Notes under the pieces: model-generated
Told to the model about the DNA's origin: nothing
The model's database searches: none
Seen by the model: only the letters and a program-made list of their open reading frames with translations
Source of the DNA: Sulfitobacter sp. DFL-14
GTDB lineage: Bacteria; Pseudomonadota; Alphaproteobacteria; Rhodobacterales; Rhodobacteraceae
NCBI RefSeq assembly: GCF_003335585.1
Contig: NZ_QBFD01000022.1
Coordinates: forward strand, 1 to 64,000
Direction: 5' to 3'
DNA: 64,000 nucleotides
Part shown: piece after piece, positions 58,543 to 64,000 of the stretch
Layout of the letters: each line of letters opens with the position of its first letter
Numbering within the stretch: the first letter of the stretch is position 1
Made by a program: the position numbers and the translations under genes

Positions 58543-59205
58543 CTACCCCTTCGGTGCCAGCAGTTTCAACGCCGCGCGGATCAGGGCGGGGGTGTCAGCC
58601 CCGGGCATGTCGCCTGCTGCCTGTGCCACCGCGCCTGCCGCGTCGCCGGGGCCATAGCCCAGATTGCCCAGCGCCGACAAAGCGTCGGCCTGCGCCGATG
58701 TGGCGGCAGGTGCGGCGCGTGCCGGCCGGGAAACCGGTGTCTCGATCACCTCGGCGGGGTCTTCGCCCTGCGCCTGCGCCAACGTGCCGCTCATTGCCAT
58801 GACGCCGGGGGCCTTGTCCTTGAGGTCCAGCACCACGCGCTGCGCGATCTTGGGGCCGACACCCCTGGCTGCCTTGACCGCGTTCCAGTCCCCCAGCGCG
58901 ATCGCGCGGCTGACGCCATCCGGCCCCAATGCGCCCAGGATCGCCAGCGATGCCTTGGCCCCCACCCCCTGCACCGAGGTCAGCAGGCGGTGCCATTCCT
59001 TTTCCACCAGGGTCTGGAACCCGAAAAGCTGCATCAGGTCCTCGCGCACCACCAGATCGGTATAAAGCGCCACGACCTCGCCCACACCGGGCAGGGCGGC
59101 AAGGGTACGGTCCGAGCAATAGACCAGATAGCCCACACCGCGCACGTCGATCAGCAGGTGATCCGCCGCGCGGTAATCAATGCGTCCCGTGATCTTGCCG
59201 ATCAT
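58543..59205 (-). CDS. ruvA: Holliday junction-binding protein RuvA
   Basis: A 220-residue tetrameric junction-binding protein: OB-fold [31 protein letters not shown], two helix-hairpin-helix motifs ([17 protein letters not shown] and [23 protein letters not shown]), a flexible linker and a C-terminal domain III ([24 protein letters not shown]) contacting RuvB. Its start overlaps the ruvC stop by ATGA. Confidence 0.97.
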   Translation of the reverse strand: MIGKITGRIDYRAADHLLIDVRGVGYLVYCSDRTLAALPGVGEVVALYTDLVVREDLMQLFGFQTLVEKEWHRLLTSVQGVGAKASLAILGALGPDGVSRAIALGDWNAVKAARGVGPKIAQRVVLDLKDKAPGVMAMSGTLAQAQGEDPAEVIETPVSRPARAAPAATSAQADALSALGNLGYGPGDAAGAVAQAAGDMPGADTPALIRAALKLLAPKG

Positions 59206-59708
59206 GCGCTGGCCCGCGCCACGGCCGCCGCCAGCCCCGAGGCCGCGCCGTGATGGGCATGACAGATGGCAATGGCCAGCGCGTCGGCCGCATCCGGACC
59301 GGCAATCTCGATCCCCGGCAACTGCATCCGCACCATATGGGCGACCTGGCCCTTGTCGGCATGGCCCACGCCGACAACCGTCTTCTTGACCGTGTTGGGC
59401 GCATATTCCCCGACACAGAGCCCCGCCTGCGCCGGCACCAGCATTGCGATGCCCCGCGCCTGCCCCAGCTTCAGCGTGCCGGCCCCATCCTTGTTGACAA
59501 AGGTCTGCTCAACCGCCGCGGCCTGGGGGCGATAGGTCGCAAAGACCCGCGTCAGCTGCGCGTGCAGTGACAGCAACCGCTGCCCCAGATCGTCGCCCTG
59601 CGACACGATCACACCATTGGCCACATGGGAAAGCCGTGGTCCGGCCACGTCGATCACCCCCCAACCAAGGTTGCGCAGCCCCGGATCAATGCCGATTACC
59701 CGTATCAT
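59202..59708 (-). CDS. ruvC: Holliday junction resolvase RuvC
   Basis: The 168-residue nuclease cuts Holliday junctions symmetrically. The four acidic catalytic residues are visible as D8 (GIDPG), E67 (VEQTF), D139 and D142 (PDAADALA), almost the same numbering as E. coli D7/E66/D138/D141. I chose ATG 59708 ([10 protein letters not shown]); an upstream in-frame extension has no family support. First gene of the leftward block. Confidence 0.96.
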   Translation of the reverse strand: MIRVIGIDPGLRNLGWGVIDVAGPRLSHVANGVIVSQGDDLGQRLLSLHAQLTRVFATYRPQAAAVEQTFVNKDGAGTLKLGQARGIAMLVPAQAGLCVGEYAPNTVKKTVVGVGHADKGQVAHMVRMQLPGIEIAGPDAADALAIAICHAHHGAASGLAAAVARASA

Positions 59709-60040
59709 CCTGTCCGAATTCGCCTCTATGTGGTTTTTTTGATGCACTAGCACGAAAGGCGAACATTCACCAAGTCCTTTCGCGTGAGGCCTGGTTGCGA
59801 CATGCCTTGCGTCGCTTTTGAGACACGCTGCCTGTTTGCGCCATATGATCACCCGCAAACGACAGGAACTGCAGGTCTCTTTCCATTAATTTTCAGCCTT
59901 TTACGCGCACAGAGGACCTATGCAATAGCCGCAGAACACACATGCATTTCTGGTGATTGTGCCGGGTTTCATATCCGCCTATTTGCGCAGCACACCGCCG
60001 GGAAAACCGGCATAACACTAATGTAAAAAGGACGGCTCCA
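59709..60040. other. Divergent promoter region ruvC / DUF1127
   Basis: No gene is supported. A candidate sigma-70 promoter for the rightward DUF1127 gene is TTGTGC (59957-59962) and TATTTG (59980-59985) with a 17-base spacer. The ruvC promoter should lie in the left part; no clear LexA box (GTTC-N7-GTTC type) was spotted. Confidence 0.4.
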
Positions 60041-60259
60041 ATGGCAGCTATTGACACCACCCGCACCGCATACGGCTCCATCATTGCCGTTTCTCGTTTC
60101 TTCTCAGGTCTGAACGCACTGGCGGCAACGCTGGTCGCATGGAACGACGCCCGCGCAACACGCCGCGCGCTGTCCTCGCTGACCGACCGCGAACTTGACG
60201 ATATCGGCCTGGTCCGTGGCGACATCGACCTGGTTGCTCAATCCAACCTGATCCGCTGA
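60041..60259 (+). CDS. DUF1127 (YjiS-like) small protein
   Basis: A 72-residue basic protein with the DUF1127 motif near the C-terminus (AWNDARATRRALSSLTDRELDDIGLVRGDIDLVA). Short DUF1127 proteins in alphaproteobacteria have been linked to phosphate/carbon metabolism and RNA turnover. AAAAGGA precedes ATG 60041. It stands alone between divergent and convergent genes, followed by two hairpins. Confidence 0.88.
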   Translation: MAAIDTTRTAYGSIIAVSRFFSGLNALAATLVAWNDARATRRALSSLTDRELDDIGLVRGDIDLVAQSNLIR

Positions 60260-60266
60260 TCGCGCC

Positions 60267-60286
60267 GCGGCGGGCTCTCCCGCCGC
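60267..60286 (+). terminator. GC hairpin after DUF1127 gene
   Basis: GCGGCGGG (60267-60274) pairs with CCCGCCGC (60279-60286) around CTCT, 7 bases after the stop. A weak CTTTC follows. It is a likely terminator or 3' stabilising structure of the DUF1127 transcript. Confidence 0.6.
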
Positions 60287-60410
60287 CACGCTTTCACCAC
60301 GCCTAAAGCGCCCCGCCTTAAACTTGAATCGCCAATACCCTGCCACGCTTCGCGCTCTCGGGACATCGGCGATACTGAATGTATCAGGTGAAAGGCGGGT
60401 CGCTGTGGAC

Positions 60411-60448
60411 AAAAACCGCGTTCTCCAAGCCTGGGGAACGCGGTTTTT
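60411..60448. terminator. Strong bidirectional terminator
   Basis: AAAAACCGCGTTC (60411-60423) pairs perfectly with GAACGCGGTTTTT (60436-60448), loop 12. Both strands have a T-tract after the stem. It can terminate transcripts from the left (DUF1127 or a small RNA) and from the convergent membrane-protein gene on the right. Confidence 0.88.
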
Positions 60449-60518
60449 CTTTGCCGGACAGCGGATTGTCGGAGGAAGGCGGATGCAGCAACCCGTGACC
60501 GGGTCACAGCCGTATTCG

Positions 60519-60863
60519 TCAGCGCAGGACCGGGCCGGTCATGCTGGCAAGCGTTTCGGTCACGGGATCAATCGCCAGAACCCTCGCGCCCGCCTGTTCG
60601 ATGACAGTGCCGCTTTCAAGTTTCGCCAGGCGATCATTGTAGGTCACCGGTCCAACAGCCGCGACCATGAAGACCTTGAGGCCAAGAAAGCCAAGCCCGA
60701 ACATGATCAGAAGCTTGAAGGGAAATCCGCGGCGGCGGCGTTTCGGCGTCACGATGATCAGGCCATCGCGGCCCACCTTGGTGGAATAGCCATGCGCCAT
60801 TTTCGCGTGCTTTTTCCCCAGGTTCGAAAGGCGGGCAACAAAGTGGTCGTGTGTCTCAACCAT
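60519..60863 (-). CDS. Conserved small membrane protein
   Basis: A 114-residue protein: basic N-terminal region (HGYSTKVGRDGLIIVTPKRRRRGFPFK), one membrane helix (about 49-70, LLIMFGLGFLGLKVFMVAAVG), then a short extracytoplasmic tail (DRLAKLESGTVIEQAGARVLAIDPVTE). No family recognised. It is convergent with DUF1127 and separated from it by a strong terminator. It is followed upstream by prmA, in the same direction after a 109-base gap. Confidence 0.75.
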   Translation of the reverse strand: MVETHDHFVARLSNLGKKHAKMAHGYSTKVGRDGLIIVTPKRRRRGFPFKLLIMFGLGFLGLKVFMVAAVGPVTYNDRLAKLESGTVIEQAGARVLAIDPVTETLASMTGPVLR

Positions 60864-60972
60864 GTCATACTTCTCTCAACATCGGCCCCCACCGCTGTTG
60901 AAATCCGAATTAGACTAGGAATGTGGCAAATTCTGGGCAACTGCCTCAAATGCACCTTAAAACCCCTTCAAT

Positions 60973-61845
60973 CTAGGTGTTTCTTTGCAGTGTGAGTGTC
61001 GTCCAGTCAACAATGCTCTCCCGTTCGACCAGATTGACGCCGCATTGTGCATAAACGCCGATCACTTCGTCAGCCTGCTCGTTCAGAATCCCCGAAAGAA
61101 TCGCATATCCGCCCGGTTGCAGGGAACCCGCCAGGTCGGGGGCCAGCGCAATCAGCGGACCCTTTAGTATGTTGGCAAAGATCAGATCGAAAGGCGCCGC
61201 CGCTGCGAGGTCGGGATGGCCAAAGCCTGCCGCCTCGACACAGGAGACCCGGCCGGTCAGCCCATTTGCCGCCACATTCGCCTTTGCGACCTCCACCGCG
61301 ACCTCGTCAATGTCGCTGGCCAGCACGTTCTGCGGCCAGATCCGCGCCGCCGCCATGGCCAGCACCGCCGTGCCGCAGCCGATGTCCACCACATTCGCAC
61401 CGGCAAAACCTCCCGTCGCCAGCCGGTCCAGCGCCTGCAGGCATCCCAGCGTGGTGCCATGGTGCCCGGTGCCAAAGGCCATTGCCGCTTCGATCAGCAG
61501 CGGCTCGACCCCTTCCGGCACCTTGTCCGCATCATGGCTGCCATAGACAAAGAAACGTCCGGCCTCCACCGGGGCCAGTTCCCGGCGCACATGGGCAACC
61601 CAGTCGGTCTCTGGCAACTCTGATACCACGAAGGGTTTCGCGCCCATCGCTGCGGCCAGCAGGGCCAGGCTTGCCTCGTCCGGGGCCTCCTCGAAATAGC
61701 CGCCGACCTCCCAGAGGCCCGATCCGTCTTCCATCTCGAACACGCCGATGCCGGTGGGTTCGGGTGTCATCCCCTCCATCGCCTCGCCCAGCTTGTAGGC
61801 GGGCGCGCGGCCTTCGAGGGTGGTCAAAGCGGTGAAGGTGGGCAT
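60973..61845 (-). CDS. prmA: Ribosomal protein L11 methyltransferase
   Basis: The 290-residue SAM-dependent enzyme trimethylates ribosomal protein L11. The SAM pocket is VVDIGCGTAVLAMAAARI, preceded by AMAFGTGHHGTTLGCLQAL, and the catalytic-site FANILKGPLIALAPDL (N-I-L-x2-P/G) is typical of PrmA. Its start overlaps the MATE gene stop (ATGA), so it is probably translated from that transcript too. Confidence 0.95.
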   Translation of the reverse strand: MPTFTALTTLEGRAPAYKLGEAMEGMTPEPTGIGVFEMEDGSGLWEVGGYFEEAPDEASLALLAAAMGAKPFVVSELPETDWVAHVRRELAPVEAGRFFVYGSHDADKVPEGVEPLLIEAAMAFGTGHHGTTLGCLQALDRLATGGFAGANVVDIGCGTAVLAMAAARIWPQNVLASDIDEVAVEVAKANVAANGLTGRVSCVEAAGFGHPDLAAAAPFDLIFANILKGPLIALAPDLAGSLQPGGYAILSGILNEQADEVIGVYAQCGVNLVERESIVDWTTLTLQRNT

Positions 61846-63239
61846 CAGCGTCTCCGGTATCTGTCAGGGTTCGGGTAGGGCCGTGGCGTGCCGGGGTCAA
61901 GGGGTGCGCCCACAGGGTCGCACAGCCCCCTGACATAGAACCAGCCCCAGAGTGCCGCCCCGATCCCGACGACACCCCCTGCCAGCGCCTGGCCATAGAT
62001 CACCCCCTGCGCCCCAAAGATGGCCGCAAGCCCCGCAGCGGCAGGCCAGCTCAGCAGCCCGTCCTTGATCCAGTTCACCAGGGTGGAGCGCCCGGCGCGC
62101 CCGAGATTGTTGAATGCCGCGTTCGACACGAAGAGCGCCCCGATAAAGATGAACCCTCCCACACCCACAAAGGTGAAAGAGCGCAGGACATCCGCGCCCA
62201 GGCCACTCAACCCGAAAAGCGCGATGACATGAGGCGTCACCATGATCAGCAGACCCCAGGCCAGCAATGTGTAGATGCCGCAGAACAGCAGCGCGTCCCG
62301 GTAGGTGCTGCGGACGCGGCTCATCCGGCCCGCGCCGTAGTTCTGCCCGAAAATGCCGCCGATGGCGCCTGACAGGGCAAAGACGCCGCCAAAGGCCACG
62401 ACCGTCAGCCGCCCGATCACCGCCCAGGCCGCCATTGCGTCATCGCCGTATTGCGCCATGACGATGGTCAGAAAGTAGTTGCCCGCAGGGGTGGAAATCT
62501 GGGTGGTAACCGCCGGGATCGCCACGGCGGCAAAGGGCCCCGCGATGTTGCGCAGGGTGCGCAGCCGGGGACGCTCCAGCAGCCCCATCTGCACGACGGC
62601 ATAATACAGGGCCAGCCCCAGCAGCGAAAAGCGGAACAGCACCAGCCCGATCGCGGCCCCGTCCAGCCCCCAGCCCAGATAGAAGATCAGGACAGGGTCC
62701 AGGAGCAGCAGCACAAATCCGGAAAACAGCGTGACATACATCGCCTTGGCCCCATAGCCATGGGCCCGCAGCACGCCGGAACAGGCCAGCGCCGCCGACA
62801 TCGGGATCAGCGAGGGGATCGTGATTGCCAGGTAGCGTGACGCGAGGCGCGCCGTCTCTCCGGTGGCGCCGGCCAGCGCAATCAGCTCATGCCGGAAGCC
62901 GACAATCGCTGCGACCACCAGGGTCAGGATCGCGGCGGCGATCACCGTGCCCGCCGCCGCCTGCCTGCGCGCCTGCGCATGGGCGCCCTGCCCGATGCTG
63001 CGCGAAATCACCGCCGTGGTGGCGATCATCAGCCCCACGGCAATGGATACCGAAAAGAACTGTACCGCATAGGCAAAGCCGATGGCGGCCACCAGCCGCG
63101 GATCGCCAAGCTGCGAAATCCACAACAGGTTGGCCGCATCCACCACAAAGACAAAGGTGATCCCCATCGCCCCGGTCGCCGTCATCCGCACCACATGGCC
63201 CATCGTGCCACCGGTCAGGAAACGGCCCTGTTCGGCCAT
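61845..63239 (-). CDS. MATE family efflux transporter
   Basis: A 464-residue, 12-helix exporter of the multidrug and toxin extrusion family, using Na+ or H+ to expel cationic compounds. The N-terminal helices read MTATGAMGITFVFVVDAANLLWISQLGDPRLVAAIGFAYAVQFFSVSIAVGLM, and the second half begins near VAIPAVTTQISTPAGNYFLTIVMAQYGDDAMAAWAVIGRL. I chose ATG 63239, overlapping the MFS gene stop. The substrate is unknown. Confidence 0.92.
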   Translation of the reverse strand: MAEQGRFLTGGTMGHVVRMTATGAMGITFVFVVDAANLLWISQLGDPRLVAAIGFAYAVQFFSVSIAVGLMIATTAVISRSIGQGAHAQARRQAAAGTVIAAAILTLVVAAIVGFRHELIALAGATGETARLASRYLAITIPSLIPMSAALACSGVLRAHGYGAKAMYVTLFSGFVLLLLDPVLIFYLGWGLDGAAIGLVLFRFSLLGLALYYAVVQMGLLERPRLRTLRNIAGPFAAVAIPAVTTQISTPAGNYFLTIVMAQYGDDAMAAWAVIGRLTVVAFGGVFALSGAIGGIFGQNYGAGRMSRVRSTYRDALLFCGIYTLLAWGLLIMVTPHVIALFGLSGLGADVLRSFTFVGVGGFIFIGALFVSNAAFNNLGRAGRSTLVNWIKDGLLSWPAAAGLAAIFGAQGVIYGQALAGGVVGIGAALWGWFYVRGLCDPVGAPLDPGTPRPYPNPDRYRRR

Positions 63240-64000
63240 CACTCGGCCGCCTGCGGCACCGCGCTGGCAAAGATCGTCTCGTTCCCAGGCGCCGGGTGGC
63301 GCGGGATCAGCATGGCAAGGCTCAGTGAAACGCCCGCCATCCCCGCGGCAAGGAAGAAGACCGCAGCAGGCGACACCAGCCACAACAGCCCCAGCAACAC
63401 CGGCAGGAACACCGCCGCAATGTGATTGATGGTAAAGGCCACCGCCGCTGTCGGTGCAATATCCGCCGGGTCCGCGATCTTCTGGAAATAGGTCTTGAGC
63501 GCCAGCGCCAGCCCGAAAAAGATGTGATCCAGCACATAAAGCACGGCGGCCACCATCACGCCCCAGCCCAGGTAATAGACACCACCATAGCTGAGAAAGA
63601 CGATGATCAGCCCGATATATTCGAACCCCAGCGTGCGGCGCTCACCGAAATAGCCGACCGCACGGCCCATCATCGGGGCGAGCACCATATTGGCAACAAG
63701 GTTCACCAGATAGAGCGTGGTGATCTGATGCACCTCATAGCCGAACCGCTCCACCATCATGAACCCGGCAAAAACGACAAAGATCTGCCGCCGTGCGCCC
63801 GCCATGAACTGCAGCGCGTAATAGAGCCAGTAGCGGCGGCGCAGCACCATCTTCTTGATCTGCGGTGTCGGTGCTTCGAACTGCGGATAGGCGACCATGG
63901 CAAAGATCGCGATCAGCAGGGTCACCCCGCCCCCCGCCAGGTAGACGGCGTTATAGCTCAGATCCAGCGTCTCCCACAGGGCCATGATCGCCAGATAGGC
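63239..64000 (-). CDS. MFS-type transporter, C-terminal part (runs off window)
   Basis: The frame is open to the window edge, so the 5' end is missing. The 253 visible residues contain about seven to eight membrane helices; a cytoplasmic loop (YPQFEAPTPQIKKMVLRRRYWLYYAL) separates what look like the two six-helix halves, and GYFGERRTLGFEYIGL resembles the MFS loop 8-9 motif. It overlaps the MATE gene by ATGA, suggesting a shared exporter operon. Substrate unknown. Confidence 0.82.
   Translation of the reverse strand, partial: AYLAIMALWETLDLSYNAVYLAGGGVTLLIAIFAMVAYPQFEAPTPQIKKMVLRRRYWLYYALQFMAGARRQIFVVFAGFMMVERFGYEVHQITTLYLVNLVANMVLAPMMGRAVGYFGERRTLGFEYIGLIIVFLSYGGVYYLGWGVMVAAVLYVLDHIFFGLALALKTYFQKIADPADIAPTAAVAFTINHIAAVFLPVLLGLLWLVSPAAVFFLAAGMAGVSLSLAMLIPRHPAPGNETIFASAVPQAAE

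Noticed and set aside
57522-58802. Long plus-strand open frame opposite ruvB/ruvA (426 residues)
   Set aside because: It spans two real genes and their spacer on the other strand; composition is that of a GC-rich shadow frame.
1-64000. CRISPR arrays, tRNA or rRNA genes
   Set aside because: No regularly spaced direct repeats and no cloverleaf-type sequences were noticed on reading the window.

Overview
The window comes from the chromosome of a GC-rich alphaproteobacterium, most likely a Rhodobacteraceae (Roseobacter-group) species. The evidence is the ruvCAB - ybgC - tolQRAB-pal-cpoB - tilS - ftsH block in its usual alphaproteobacterial order, the fhs/folD C1 pair, a DUF1127 gene, and dispersed degenerate intergenic repeats of a kind I associate with roseobacters. 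No tRNA, rRNA or CRISPR array was seen.

Bases 1-41,900 are an accessory region bracketed by two imperfect direct repeats (43-255 and 41,659-41,863). At its left edge are an HNH-endonuclease-like gene and a 702-residue protein with an N-terminal DUF4238 domain. At its right edge are a PD-(D/E)XK/Mrr-type nuclease-like gene, a small lipoprotein, and a 218-bp mini-element with perfect 18-bp terminal inverted repeats. These genes and their AT-richer spacers look like a variable or defence hot spot.

Between them lies an apparently complete transposable (Mu-like) prophage, about 4.4-39.3 kb. Its layout is: a leftward S24/LexA-type repressor with a three-site operator; a rightward early operon (small regulators, ParB-like protein, MuA-like transposase with D264/D330/E382, MuB-like ATPase, host-modulating small proteins, a DnaA domain IV-only protein, gp16-like protein, Mor/C-like activator); a lysis cassette; Mu-type head genes (gp25/26/27-like, terminase gp28, portal gp29, F, protease I with nested scaffold, cement protein, major head T, gp36, G); a lambda/B3-type long non-contractile tail (tube, G/GT chaperones with a canonical A AAA AAC slippery site, tape measure, gpM/L/K-like proteins, tip protein J); two adsorption proteins; and a Dam-type methyltransferase where Mu has mom. 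A 19-bp motif found exactly upstream of both the lysis operon and the protease operon is probably the late-activator site, matching Mu Plys and PI. Most genes overlap by 4 bp, so the phage looks functional. Its exact termini could not be fixed.

From 41.9 kb rightward the window is core chromosome: pdeM-like phosphoesterase, PaaI-type thioesterase, LytTR regulator divergent from a DUF2306 membrane protein, folD and fhs (10-formyl-THF and methylene-THF interconversion) separated by a perfect 25-bp palindrome, a MOSC protein, then the long leftward block ftsH, tilS, cpoB, pal, tolB, tolA, tolR, tolQ, ybgC, a conserved hypothetical, ruvB, ruvA, ruvC (envelope constriction plus Holliday-junction processing). 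The end holds DUF1127, a small membrane protein, prmA, a MATE exporter and the 3' part of an MFS-type transporter that runs off the window.
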